Origin: Anaeramoeba flamelloides
Lineage: Eukaryota; Metamonada; Anaeramoebidae
DNA: 64,000 nt
Direction of reading: 5' to 3'
NCBI GenBank assembly: GCA_027625915.1
Contig: JANTQA010000070.1
Coordinates: 3,973,001 to 4,037,000 of the forward strand
How positions within the stretch are numbered: the stretch's first letter is position 1; the number at the start of each line of letters is the position of its first letter. The notes under the pieces are model-generated. The model was not told the origin of the DNA and made no database searches. It saw only the letters and a program-made list of their open reading frames with translations. A program made the position numbers and the translations under genes. Positions 53,641 to 63,994 of this stretch are shown here, one piece after another.

Positions 53641-53921
53641 TTTTTGACCTTCTGGGTCTTGTTTAAAACATTTTCAGCTTAACTCAGAAAGGAAAAAAAA
53701 TACATAGAAAATTCATAAATATATTTTAATATTTTGAAAAAATAACATAGAAGGTATTTTTTTCAAAAAAGTTGATTTTTGAAAAAATAATTGTTTATTA
53801 TTTAATCCAAGAAACAAGACCGATAAAAATTATGTATAATTTTATATATTTTCATTCTTTGATCTCCAGGAATAAAAATTGTGATATTTACCAACTATCA
53901 AAACCTGATAAGAACACATAA

Positions 53922-54453
53922 TAAACTAGATTCCAAAAATTTGGACACAGTTTAAACAGTAGAAAGAACATCCATACTGCACTTTAAATTCAAATTGGAA
54001 AGAATTTTGATTTTACAAACAATTTCATTTTTTGTCTTTTTTGTTTTGTTTTCATTTCCTTTTTTGCAGTTACGTAATCTATTTCGTTAGATCTCGAAAT
54101 TTTTTTTCGATGGTTGATAGAAGGTTAGTCTTGAGTTTGTTAAATTGGAAAATTACATACAATTGGTAGATGGTATCTTAACATTTGATCGATCAACAAT
54201 TGTTGGTGAAATTTCAACATATTTACCAATACATTTTTTGTTCGACTCGTTTCATTATTTTGGACACACCTGTTTTTATTTTTGAGTTTTATATTTTTTT
54301 CTTTTATTTGGGTTCGAATGATTACTTATTAATACATTAATACTGGGTAACTTAAATGTGTTTATATATTAGGTTTGGAAAAATACAATAAATTGGGTTT
54401 TTTTTTGCCTATTTTTGATTTAGGGTGTGTCCAAATTTTTGGAACGGGGTTTA
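53922..54453. mobile_element. 532-bp GGACAC-end inverted-repeat element, copy 2
   Basis: Starts TAAACTAGATTCCAAAAATT and ends AATTTTTGGAACGGGGTTTA. Closely matches 29,551-30,085 end to end (GGACACAGTTTAAACAGT, AGATCTCGAAATTTTTTTTC, GATCGATCAACAATTGTTGG). No coding. Confidence 0.85.
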
Positions 54454-54969
54454 CTTTGAATTTCCATTGTCGACATAATCGTTAAAGTTTTTTTTAATAA
54501 AGTGTGGACTTTTTTCATAAATATTACATTAATTCACAAACAAATCTCAAAATCACATATAAAGGTGAGCCTACACTTTATTAAAATAAAAAAACTTTTA
54601 AAAATTTGTAATTCTGAAAAAGTCCTAAACTTTTTTAAAATATAAAACTTTGGAAAAGTTTTATAAAGTACCTCGATTTATTAAATAATTTAAAATAAAC
54701 TCCAAGATACTCAATAACAAATTTTGGTTTTTGAGTTATCAAAGGAAGTTATCAATTTTCTTTAACACAATTACCTAAAAAAAAATGTTTTTTTAAATGC
54801 TTCAAAAAAAATCAAGTACTGTAAAAAGTTATTTATCAAAAATATCCTAATAAAAAATTTTTTTTATAAAATTACTTCCAAAGCTATTAGTATAACGTCA
54901 TGAATTGGGATTTTTAAAATTAATAAAATAAAATGTGCTTATTGGTTACTATTAAAATATCATATCAAT

Positions 54970-55062
54970 TCAAAGATAGAATAGCTAAGAACAAAAATAA
55001 AAAGCTCCACACACCTGATGTAAGATATTTTTTTTTCAAAATTCTGGGATTGTAAATCTTAA
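54970..55062. repeat. Right-end fragment of the 562-bp foldback family
   Basis: AGCTAAGAACAAAAATAAAA, CCACACACCTGATGTAAGAT and CTGGGATTGTAAATCTTAA follow the family's right arm to its TTAA end. Confidence 0.6.
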
Positions 55063-55218
55063 AGTCTATTATGGAAAATAAAAAAATATTCAAAACAAGG
55101 TAAAGTTAATTTCATTGCATATAGAAAATTATTTTCAAATTTTTTAGCTATAAAAGTATATAAAATAATTACAATTAACTCTATTTCAACAATAAAAACA
55201 TTATTTTTGGTACTTCTC

Positions 55219-55403
55219 AGCTGATGAAAATATTCCTAAAATCTGGGAATTGGAATTAAAAAAAATCAATATATCTCATATATTAAATAATAATAATAAT
55301 TCTAATACTATTAACAAAAAAGACTCCATAAATTTATTAGCTCTTGTGTATAATAAAAGTAAATGGAAATCTTTAAAAAAAAATTATCACAATTTAGGAA
55401 TTC
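55219..55403 (+). mobile_element. LINE fragment, plus strand
   Basis: The frame reads DENIPKIWELELKKINISHI, comparable with ENINWHTKGLKLLDLELKSF at about 9,010-9,070 of the first LINE. It is then cut by the GGCACTT-core element at 55,404. Confidence 0.4.
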
Positions 55404-55721
55404 GGGAAGTACCGTCAAGTGCTGTAGAGTGCCTAAATTTTCTTGAGTTTTCTGTTTATATCTATAAAAGTTTTAGGTTTTTTTTGATATTTTGTATTTT
55501 ATATGAAAAACCTAGAGAACTTGAAAAAGAAATAAAATAGAAAACCCCAAAAAAACCTAGAACACTTCACAAATAAATAGAAAACATAAAAAAACCTAAT
55601 GAAAATCAAGAGATATTTGAAATAAAATAGAACACTTCACAAATAACCTAACGAAAATCGATAGATTTAACAAATAAAACAGAAAAGCCCAAGAAAAACT
55701 AGGTACTCTACGGCACTTTCC
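55404..55721. mobile_element. 318-bp GGCACTT-core inverted-repeat element (best copy)
   Basis: Left end GGGAAGTACCGTCAAGTGCT followed by GTAGAGTGCCTAAATTTTC; right end TAGGTACTCTACGGCACTTTCC, its inverse. Pairing goes on through TTGAGTTTTCTGTTTAT against CAGAAAAGCCCAAG. It lies between LINE pieces of opposite strand, joining the right one just after the codons for LEIR. Non-coding. Confidence 0.7.
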
Positions 55722-56015
55722 TAATTTCTAAAGTTTTGTTTCAAAATTTCATTAAAGAATTATAATTCTCTTTATTATTAACTAATGACAAAATAAATAA
55801 TGATTCTTTATTTTGAATAATATCAAAGATATTATTCTCATTATTTTTGTTAATTTGAATTAAATCTTTAATCCAAATTATTCAATTTTCCTTATAGAAT
55901 TGACAGTCCAATAAAAAATGTTTGATATCTTGATATGTATCAAAGTTTAAATATTTTTTACATAAATTCCTAGATATTGTTTTTGTTTTAATATTATCAG
56001 AAACAAAAAGTGTTA
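55722..56015 (-). mobile_element. LINE C-terminal fragment, minus strand
   Basis: The reverse strand reads LCKKYL...DIKHFLLDCQFY (zinc motif CxxC/H/C with the first Cys altered by drift), then LFILSLVNNKENYNSLMKFL and ends LEIR. This aligns step by step with the first LINE (CDLC...DFDHFFMDCPAY, ILSLVSDNKICDSLTKFLKK, LEIR). Confidence 0.75.
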
Positions 56016-56631
56016 TTTTTGTATTTTTTGGTTAATTAATGAGAATTAAAAAAATTTTTATTTGATCATAACCATTTGGAGAATCATTAACCAAATCAAG
56101 TGAATTTAAAATGGATTTGTTTTACTAGTTATTAAAAGGTTATAACTTTATTTTCAAGTATATGTATACTCTCACCATTAAACTCAAGAATAATTGAAAA
56201 AAAATGAAGTAGAATTATTCATAATAAAATTTATATTTCGAACCTTTTCAAAGTAAATTTCGAATTTCTATCAGTAAAATAATGTTTTTCTCCTCAATTT
56301 GTATTTTCCCAAAAACAAAGAGTAATTTTAACAAGATATCTTGTTTCAACATTCGTATAAGTCAAGAGTTATTTTTTTAGTTTTAAAAGTAATGTATACA
56401 TCGCAAAAAAGTCGTTTAGTAATAAAAAGATTTTGAGAAAAAAAAAAATAAATCAAAATTCCTCTTTACACATTTCGGAAAATGTTAAATTCCAAAATTA
56501 AGATTATCTAAGAATTGAAAAAACAATTGACTAGCAGTTGGCCATGAAATTCTGGGAAATATGTTCCTCAATCCAACAGAAAGGAAAAAGTAAAAAAAAA
56601 AATCATTTTTTTCCAAACACATTTTTTTTGA
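56016..56631. other. Upstream region of the GSAP-like gene
   Basis: AT-rich, no gene or motif recognised. Confidence 0.3.
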
Positions 56632-59600
56632 ATGTTAAGTTTTCAAAGGCTTTTTTCTTTAAAGGATCATTTAAGTGATGTTTCACCACCAAGTAAAAAG
56701 ATGAACTTGAGGCTTATTGGACAAACACCACCAGATTATGTGTTGATCTCACGCAGGCACGAATTAAAAACCAAAACTGTAACTTTTGTCGATCTTTTGA
56801 TTCCTTTAAAATTCAAGCGCGTCAATCTTTGGATGACGGATCGAAATATCAAAATAAAGCAGGCTTCGTTAAGCAGCGATCAGGCGCTCTTTACGATTAC
56901 ATATGTCACACAATTTAGCACAAACTATAACAACATACCACGAAGCAAAAGCTATGAAGGATTTAAAATCAATTACCGAACGGAAATTGTTCATTTAAAA
57001 TCATCTGTGAGCAAGTTTCTTTTATTTAATAATCTGCAAGACGATCGGAAAGTGTGGTTTTTAAAAAATGGTCCAAAGTCCACGTTGTTTGGAAGAGCGA
57101 ATAATATTTATTATTTGCTTGTAATTTTAAACAAAAACCAAATTCAAATCTGGAAAATTGTTTGTGATTCAAAATACAACAAAATTGCGAAAGTTAATTT
57201 AAACAAAACTATTTGTCAACACCATTTGTGGTCAATTTTTAAAGTTGAGGAACAGTTGTTATGGGTTTTAAGTTCTCAAAAGGATAATCCCAATGTTTTA
57301 AAATTAAAATGTTTTCATGTTAATGGAACCATAATAAAATTGAAACAATCTTATAATTTCCATAGTTCTCCAATTAAATCACAAGAGTTGTATCAATTAA
57401 GTTCAATTGATTCGTTTTCCGTCTTGTTATTCGATGAAGAAATTAAAAAAAGGCAATTAATTAAGAAAGAAAAATTGGCTACAAAAAAAATTTCAATGGT
57501 TAATAAGAAAAATGAAAATCGACATAAAAATCTTGATGATATTAAAAACAAGAATAATAATAATATTAAAAATAATAATAATAATAAAAATAATAAAAAT
57601 AATAAAAATAACAGCAACAGCGATGGTGGCCGTGGTGGCAGCGGCAAAGAAACGCGCGGCAATGATATTAAAGCTATTGGAAGATTTACGAAAAAATATT
57701 CATCCACTAATTCATTAAGAGAAATGCAAAAAAAATCAAGATCTAAAAAAAAAAGAGATGAGTTTCAGGGCCAGGAACAAAGCTATCATTTAATTAAATT
57801 ATCAAATAATTTAAATTGTCTGTGTTACCAGTGTGGATTCATTGATTTAAATGATTCAAAAAAGCAAATCCAAATCATTATTATACTTTTAGAAAGAAAA
57901 GAAAGAATCCATTTAGCTGTGCCAATGAAACATTTGAAATGGAAACAAATAAGAAAAGTACAAATCTACTTTGGTTCAATTGAAACGATGTTATTAATAT
58001 ATTTGCCTGGTTATTATTTCCAATTAATAGATTGCTCGTTGGAGCATGACACGTCGCCTTCATTTGTCTTTAAGCATGATACAGAATTCTGTACCCCATT
58101 GCCGAATAAAAGACAAATTTTTGAATTTAATAATATAAAAAAGAAGAGAAAGACAACAAGAAATTTGGAGATGAATAAAAGCAAAAAACAGAACACAAAT
58201 TACGATCAAAAAATTAAAAGTATTTCAAGAATTATTTCATTGGATAATTATATTTCTCAAACTTTTTTAGATTTGGAATCCCAGATATGTTATAAATATT
58301 TCATTTGCTCTTCAAATATTTTCCAATTATTTGTATCTGATCAATTTCGTAAATATTTAAAATTTGTAACACATTATATCAATTCACATTACCAAGATTT
58401 ATTATTAAATGTCAACGAAATTAATAAATTTCTTTTTGAAAACATAAAAATTATTTTAACAAGATCTTTTTTTAGAGAGTATATCATCTCTGGTTCTTAT
58501 CAAGAAATGATTAAAAATGTTCAATTTGTTGAAAAAAATGCACAAATGGTAATTCCTTCAACTACAATAAAATCTTTTAATCAAACCTTTCCAATCACGA
58601 ATTCTAAAAATGATTTCAATGATGTTATCGATGATGAGATCGATGATATTGGTAAATATATTTATGATGATGATGATGGTATTGATCTGGGTGGCATCGG
58701 TATGAATGGTATCGATATGGATAATATAGATTGTGATGGTAATGGTAATGGTAATGGTAATGATGATAATGATGATGATGATGATAAGAATATTGAAAAC
58801 TATACCCAAAAAAAGAATGGAAAGAAAAAAAGAAAGATCAAAACAAAAACAAAAATAACACTAGAAAAAAAAACTAAAAAAAAATTAAAAAATATTAATT
58901 ATTATTTAAAAATTATTGATTCGAAAAATATCAAAAATAATTATACAAAATTAAATTATAAAAATTTATTTTCTCAATTTTTTCTTTTACAAAAAGTTAA
59001 ACAAGTAATTTATAAATTGCAATCCGGTAATATCTATAACTTAACAAACCCCATGGAATCCAAATCGAAGACTGAAGAATTAATGATTCAATTAATAACA
59101 GGTAAATTTTCTCAAATTTTCCCAACAAATACTGAAATGGCTTCAAAGTATGCAGAAATTTATCAAAAGGCCAGATTACAGATGTTGAATAATGCAATTG
59201 ATTGTTTAATCCCTTTAGCCATAAAATTAATTAATTATTTGGATTCCACCTTAGATAGTGTAAATGGGAATGGTGGTGATCAGAATGGTCGTGGGAACGG
59301 AAACGGGAACGGGAACGGGAACGGGAACGGGAATGATGATGATGATGATAATGATAAATCTTTCGATAAGATATCATCGATTACAAAAAAAAATAATTTA
59401 GAGAATAAATTATTGTTAAAAAAAATTAAAATTAAAAAAAATATATTCAAATTATTTCAAATTTACCTCAATTTTTATTACATTATTGAAGAATTAGTAT
59501 TGCCAATAACTCCGAAATTTAATAAATATTTTTTAAGATTAGGATTTCTATCATTAAAAAAAATTACTTTTTTGCATTATTTACATCAAAAAATTTTTTT

Positions 59601-59934
59601 TATTGATAAGAAGTTTTTATTAAAATACATTGACCCCATGTTAGATGAAGACTTTAAAAGATCAATTTCTTTATTTGTAAAAAATCAAAAACAATGTTTC
59701 CAAAGGCTTCAGTCTAACAAAAGAAATTATAAAAATTTGGTGGAATATTGTACCAGTAAAACTTATTTTAGATTTAAAGAAGAATTTTCAAAATGTAACA
59801 TGTTTTCTTCCGAATTCCATTCCATGGACAGGGCGTTTAACTGTTTTGCTATTTTGAAAAATAAAAACCAGAAATTCTTTGATGAGATGCAATTCGTTTC
59901 TTTAAATTTTGCTTATTATTTGCCAAGGATTTGA
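56632..59934 (+). CDS. GSAP: GSAP (gamma-secretase-activating protein) family protein
   Basis: A single exon, 1,100 residues (human GSAP 854). The N-terminal half is beta-rich, with HHLWSIFKVEEQLLWVL at about 200 answering FVWAQWDMSEQRLYYI of human GSAP. At about 452-475 comes IYLPGYYFQLIDCSLEHD, matching the hallmark VYLPGHFFHLLNIQHPD. Further on, FENIKIILTRSFFREYIISG parallels SENVSACHSFDLIQEFIIAS, and MASKYAEIYQKARLQMLNNA (about 845) parallels the start of the GSAP C-terminal helical domain. Insertions of low complexity separate these: Asn/Lys runs with a GGRGGSG patch (about 300-345), an Asp/Gly/Asn run (about 665-720) and an NGNGNG run (about 885-905). In animals GSAP is linked to gamma-secretase and its substrate handling; in this organism the role is unknown. 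The ATG at 56,632 is the first after an upstream stop. It ends at TGA. Confidence 0.8.
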   Translation: MLSFQRLFSLKDHLSDVSPPSKKMNLRLIGQTPPDYVLISRRHELKTKTVTFVDLLIPLKFKRVNLWMTDRNIKIKQASLSSDQALFTITYVTQFSTNYNNIPRSKSYEGFKINYRTEIVHLKSSVSKFLLFNNLQDDRKVWFLKNGPKSTLFGRANNIYYLLVILNKNQIQIWKIVCDSKYNKIAKVNLNKTICQHHLWSIFKVEEQLLWVLSSQKDNPNVLKLKCFHVNGTIIKLKQSYNFHSSPIKSQELYQLSSIDSFSVLLFDEEIKKRQLIKKEKLATKKISMVNKKNENRHKNLDDIKNKNNNNIKNNNNNKNNKNNKNNSNSDGGRGGSGKETRGNDIKAIGRFTKKYSSTNSLREMQKKSRSKKKRDEFQGQEQSYHLIKLSNNLNCLCYQCGFIDLNDSKKQIQIIIILLERKERIHLAVPMKHLKWKQIRKVQIYFGSIETMLLIYLPGYYFQLIDCSLEHDTSPSFVFKHDTEFCTPLPNKRQIFEFNNIKKKRKTTRNLEMNKSKKQNTNYDQKIKSISRIISLDNYISQTFLDLESQICYKYFICSSNIFQLFVSDQFRKYLKFVTHYINSHYQDLLLNVNEINKFLFENIKIILTRSFFREYIISGSYQEMIKNVQFVEKNAQMVIPSTTIKSFNQTFPITNSKNDFNDVIDDEIDDIGKYIYDDDDGIDLGGIGMNGIDMDNIDCDGNGNGNGNDDNDDDDDKNIENYTQKKNGKKKRKIKTKTKITLEKKTKKKLKNINYYLKIIDSKNIKNNYTKLNYKNLFSQFFLLQKVKQVIYKLQSGNIYNLTNPMESKSKTEELMIQLITGKFSQIFPTNTEMASKYAEIYQKARLQMLNNAIDCLIPLAIKLINYLDSTLDSVNGNGGDQNGRGNGNGNGNGNGNGNDDDDDNDKSFDKISSITKKNNLENKLLLKKIKIKKNIFKLFQIYLNFYYIIEELVLPITPKFNKYFLRLGFLSLKKITFLHYLHQKIFFIDKKFLLKYIDPMLDEDFKRSISLFVKNQKQCFQRLQSNKRNYKNLVEYCTSKTYFRFKEEFSKCNMFSSEFHSMDRAFNCFAILKNKNQKFFDEMQFVSLNFAYYLPRI

Positions 59935-60201
59935 TATATTAGTTTATTCTTTTTTTTTTTTTTTTAATTAAAATTTAAATGTAAATAAAAAATAATGAAT
60001 TGTTTATAACTGGGGTTTATATGTTTTTTTTTTTTGGTTTTATTTTTATTAATAATTTTTACATTTGTTTTCTATAAAAAGTAAGGGATCTTAATTTGAT
60101 TAGAAATATTTGAAAATACAAAGCTTTTTAATATTTTTTCATTTTTTTTTTAGTAGTTTTCTATTTTTACTCTAAAAAGGAATTTTTTTTTTTTTATTAT
60201 T
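59935..60201. other. AT-rich spacer downstream of GSAP-like gene
   Basis: Long T runs right after the stop and AATAAAAAATAATG at about 59,983. No gene. Confidence 0.3.
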
Positions 60202-60580
60202 AAAAAGTAGATAAGAAGAAATTTACTCCAGGATGTTGTTCGTAATTGGTGGATAAACTATTGAAGAAGGAAATTGTTAATTAGGCTTCTTCTGATATGC
60301 TGTTACCTCGTAATGATATTAACTTTTGGTGAGCAAGATAGCAATGTATTGTACTGAGGTTAACTTTGGTCATGTAGAGTATTATCAAAATTTTGTGAAA
60401 ATGAGAATGGGGATTTTGATTTGTTCAATATAATTAAAATAAAAGGAAACAGCCAAGTGATTAAAAACGTCAGGCACAAAATAAAACTTTTCAATGAAGT
60501 TTATACTTTTTTGTTGTTTTTTTAATCTCATTTATTTCTTGAGTTTCTTATCTTTCTGTTGTCTTTGTTTAAAAATAATA
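60202..60580. repeat. Duplicated ~370-bp conserved non-coding sequence, copy 2
   Basis: See 47,822-48,190. Both copies are preceded by a long T run and TATTATT and keep the GAAGAAG/CTTCTTC hairpin and the TTGAGTTTCTT...GTTGTCTTTGTTTA tail. Confidence 0.6.
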
Positions 60581-60699
60581 GATTTATTGTTTTTTAAATA
60601 AAATACTCCTATGAGTTAGAATATTTTCAGCATTATCACTTCGATAAAAAAATTTAACTATGTTTAGAGAAGTGTTTGTAAAGTAACAAGTTTTTTTTT

Positions 60700-61040
60700 T
60701 TAATTTGGGACATTTATAGAAATTTTCTTTTTATTTCTTAAATTGAAAAAAAACTAATGGTACTTGTGTTGAGGTTTTCTGTTTTATTTGTTAAGTGTTC
60801 TAGGTTTTTTTGAGGTTTTCTATTTTATTTTAGAAGTGTTCTAGGTTTTATTATTACTTTTTGAAATAAACTAAAAATTTATTAAAATTTTCTGTTTATT
60901 TCAAAAATTAAAAGAAACCTAAAGAAAATCTATTGATTTTCCTAAATAAATAGAAAACTCAAAAAATACAAACAAAAATTCATTTATTTTCCATATAACA
61001 GAAAACTCAAAAAAATATATCTGCCATTGCTTTTCTAGAA
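60700..61040. repeat. GGCACTT-core repeat relative
   Basis: GAGGTTTTCTGTTTTATTTG, AAGTGTTCTAGGTTTTTTTG twice, then AAAGAAACCTAAAGAAAATC and CAGAAAACTCAAAAAAA. It lacks a clean GGCACTT end. Confidence 0.5.
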
Positions 61041-61263
61041 TTTATCAGAATAGACAAAAATGTTTTGTTTTGTTGAATCACCTCCCATTGTTAACAATTC
61101 CAATAAAAAGCTTAATTTAGAAAAATGTGGCATATATAGTGGAATACTACCCCCGTTATAATATTGGAGTTGATGGGTAAGATTCTCCTTCATCAAATGT
61201 TTTTTATTATTTATAATTTTCTCGTAAAGTTATAAAAAATTGTTTTTTCATTATATTCGGCCC

Positions 61264-61453
61264 AACTTTTAAGATACAAACATTTATGGAAAATCAAATC
61301 ATAAATTACAACTACAAAATAAGGTACCAAATCCAAATGTTGGTCAAATAATTTGTCAAAAAAACAAATCTTTAAAAGGGGGCTAAATTTGTGATTTTTC
61401 TTTGTGTCTTAATTTCCTTCAAAATTTGTTTCTTAAATGTGAAATTGTTTGTA
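61264..61453. repeat. CAGTCAGTTCC-end element, very old copy
   Basis: AACTTTTAAGATACAAACAT at the left and GTTTCTTAAATGTGAAATTG at the right are decayed versions of the family ends; TTTGTGTCTTAATTTCC lies inside. Confidence 0.45.
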
Positions 61454-62250
61454 AAGAGCATTTAGGTGTATCACATAGTTGTTAATTTTTGAAAAAATCT
61501 CATCTTACATTTGAACTTTTCGGGGCTATTGTAAAAAACAAATTTGAATTAAGAATATGGGTCTAGGATAACCCAAATTGATCTAGGCTGTTTTTTTTTT
61601 GAGACAATTCCCATATTCACCAATTCAACAATTCTCATTTCAAATTACGGGTTTAATACATATCACTAGGTGTGTGGTTTTTTATTATTAAAAGGTATTT
61701 ATTGTACTATTTGATTGAATTGAATAAATTCAAATCGTTAAAATTAAGGGGAAATGTTTGAACTTTAGTACAATCTCAATAAGAAAAAAAAACAAGTTTT
61801 TATTTAATTATTTTTTTCTAAATATTGATATTTTCTATTTGTTTTTTTTTTTTAGAGAAAACTTATGAAACAAACAAATGCCGAACTTTTCCCAACTCCT
61901 ATGTCGAAATAAATTATGATATTGTTCATATTAATGGATAAAATATTGATATAAATTGGAATAAACAATAAAATATTAGAACAAATAAATTATTAATAAT
62001 TAAAATAACAAAATTTTCTGAAAATTTATCTGAAAATTCAATAAAAATCAAATAAAAGTTTGAAAATTTCAAATAGTTTTTGATTTTCTTATATTCCAAG
62101 AACCAATAATATTCAAAAAAAAACAAAAAATATCTTATAATAGTTCCTATATACCCTGAAATTTGATCGGTATGGAAATGTTTTTTTTGTATCGTTTAAA
62201 TATAAAAATAAATATTATGTTATATTCTATTACATAATTTTATGATTCAA
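61454..62250. other. AT-rich spacer, no gene seen
   Basis: Nothing recognised. A weak inverted match of AATTTGAATTAAGAATATGG and CCATATTCACCAATTC lies around 61,540-61,625. Confidence 0.3.
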
Positions 62251-62254
62251 CCTC

Positions 62255-62750
62255 ATGTTTTTTTTTAAAAAAATTCCTTATTTGAAAAACTGTAAAAAAA
62301 ATCTTGTGATTTATAAAATTTATTCAAAAATCAAAAATAAAGCTTCCAAAGATCGAAGATGGAATTTAATAATCACTTTGATATGGTCTTTCCTTTTTTT
62401 TTATAGGTATTTAGAAATTAAGTTCCACAAAAATCAGAAAATTTTTCAAAATTATAGATCCTTCGTAGGATTGATTTCACAAATTCAATTTAAATATTTT
62501 GTAGAGTTGAAAAATAGGTTCTCTTATCAAATTTCTCAGTTTGTAATAGACTATCACATAACCGTAAAATCCTATCATAAAAAGACAAGTATGATCGAGA
62601 AAATGCAATTTGTGTTGATCATAGATTTCACAGTAGGGCTGGAAATGCTGTCATTAAATATCTATAGGAACATTTAGTAAATTGTCGATCTTTCACTCAT
62701 GGTTTCAATAGAAATGCAGATTTTATAAATGAAAATAATAGGAAATTTTG
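62255..62750 (+). pseudogene. Broken coding relic, possibly a DNA-transposon transposase
   Basis: A 140-codon frame runs to 62,677, but from about 62,600 a different frame reads sensibly: CVDHRFHSRAGNAV, then HLVNCRSFTHGFNRNADFI to about 62,740. The change of frame with continuing protein-like content marks a decayed gene. D-x-R-x-x-S-R-x-x-N/T-A resembles the first catalytic-Asp block (DCRWSSRGFTANEA type) of some mutator-like transposases, followed by Cys/His residues. The match rests on a few residues, so an unknown host pseudogene remains possible. Confidence 0.3.
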
Positions 62751-62869
62751 ATTTAATTATTAAATTCAAAAAAACCTAAAAACATTATCGAAAATATTAG
62801 ATCATTTTTTCAGGGGAATGTTCTCAAGATAAAAGAGATAGAAATGATTGGAAAGAATCTATCAAAACA

Positions 62870-63505
62870 AATTCAAACAAAAAAATCAAAGAAAAAGAAA
62901 AAAAAATAAAAAAATGCAAAGATTAAAAAAAAAAAGTAAACTATCTTTATTTTTTTTGTATATTTTTTGTTCAAATAAATGTTTGGGTGGTTTCTAATAC
63001 ATTTCTACATTATCGTTTTTTTTTTTCCTCAATATCGATTGTTTTTTCAATTGTTCAAAAGTTAGGTGCAATAACCAAAATTGAGGAAAAAAAAATAAAT
63101 CAAATATAAAAAAATAGTGAAATAAATAAAATATATAATAAATTGAAATAAAACGGTATTACAAAATTGTATAAAATTAAAAGTAAAAAATAAAAAATAA
63201 AAAATAAATAAAAAAAAAAAAAAAAGAGAGAAAAAGGAGAAAAATAAGAGAAGTTTGTTCAAAAAAAAAAGAAAAAAAAAAATAAAAGAAAAAGAAGAAG
63301 AATAAGAATAAGAAAAAGAAATAGAAATAGAAAAACAATATTAAGTGACAATCTACAAAAGAATAATTTCGTACAAATTATTTTTTTGTATAAGTTTAAA
63401 TTATTTAGAGAGCTTTTATTCAAGAACCAAGAAAAAAAAAAAAAAAAAAAAAGTGCTCAAAAAATAACGTAAAAAAAAAGAAAACATAAAAATAAAATAA
63501 CAAAA
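62870..63505. repeat. Low-complexity A/G-rich region
   Basis: AAAAAT, AGAAAA and AATAAG-type simple sequence on the plus strand (pyrimidine-rich on the minus), densest at 62,880-62,935 and 63,180-63,340, with an A21 run near 63,432. It lies downstream of the minus-strand gene at the edge and may include its 3' untranslated region. Short open frames here are spurious. Confidence 0.5.
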
Positions 63506-63994
63506 TTAGAAAAGAGACAAATTAGAATTACTACCGTTTCTAACTATTTGATCGGGTAAAAATACATTAAAGTCAGAAAAAGGTGCTTGAAGAGTTTGTG
63601 AGTTCTCCCAAGTTGGTTTGGAATCATTTTTAATGGTTTGATCAGAAAAGGTATCAAATGAAAAATCGTTTATTTCATTAGTTGGGAAGAGTTCTAAGGG
63701 GTCTTCATCGTCGTCCTCGAGCTTCATGTTCTCGAAGTTTGGCATTTCCAAAGGAGAGAAAGAAGTGGTTTCAAAGAAAAATGGGGATGATGATGAAGAA
63801 TTTTCGTAAAAATCTGTTTCGGCAAATTGTGGGGAATTTGTGGAATTATTTGATTCCAAATTTTGGAGAATTTGTTCAGAGGTAAGAAGATTGGTTTGGG
63901 TTGGAACTGTGAAATTTTTTTGAACTTCATGTTTTTGCTCATTCACATCAAATTTGAAAGTATTTGTGTTTATATTTGGATCAGTATTTACCAT
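63506..63994 (-). CDS. Acidic disordered protein at the window edge (unrecognised)
   Basis: A minus-strand frame of 162 residues with ATG at 63,994, six bases from the edge of the window. It is rich in Asn, Ser, Phe, Glu and Asp, with LEMPNFENMKLEDDDEDPLE in the middle and bulky hydrophobic residues set among acidic ones (FSFDTF, FSDFNVF, DPLELF). That pattern is common in transcriptional activation regions, but no DNA-binding domain is visible. The segment is far less AT-rich than the sequence downstream, which supports coding. An AACG|GTAGTA donor near 63,535 might allow a further exon, and an upstream exon outside the window cannot be excluded. Confidence 0.55.
   Translation of the reverse strand: MVNTDPNINTNTFKFDVNEQKHEVQKNFTVPTQTNLLTSEQILQNLESNNSTNSPQFAETDFYENSSSSSPFFFETTSFSPLEMPNFENMKLEDDDEDPLELFPTNEINDFSFDTFSDQTIKNDSKPTWENSQTLQAPFSDFNVFLPDQIVRNGSNSNLSLF

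Noticed and set aside
63062-63262. Phe/Leu-rich minus-strand frame
   Set aside because: It arises entirely from the A/G-rich simple sequence on the plus strand.
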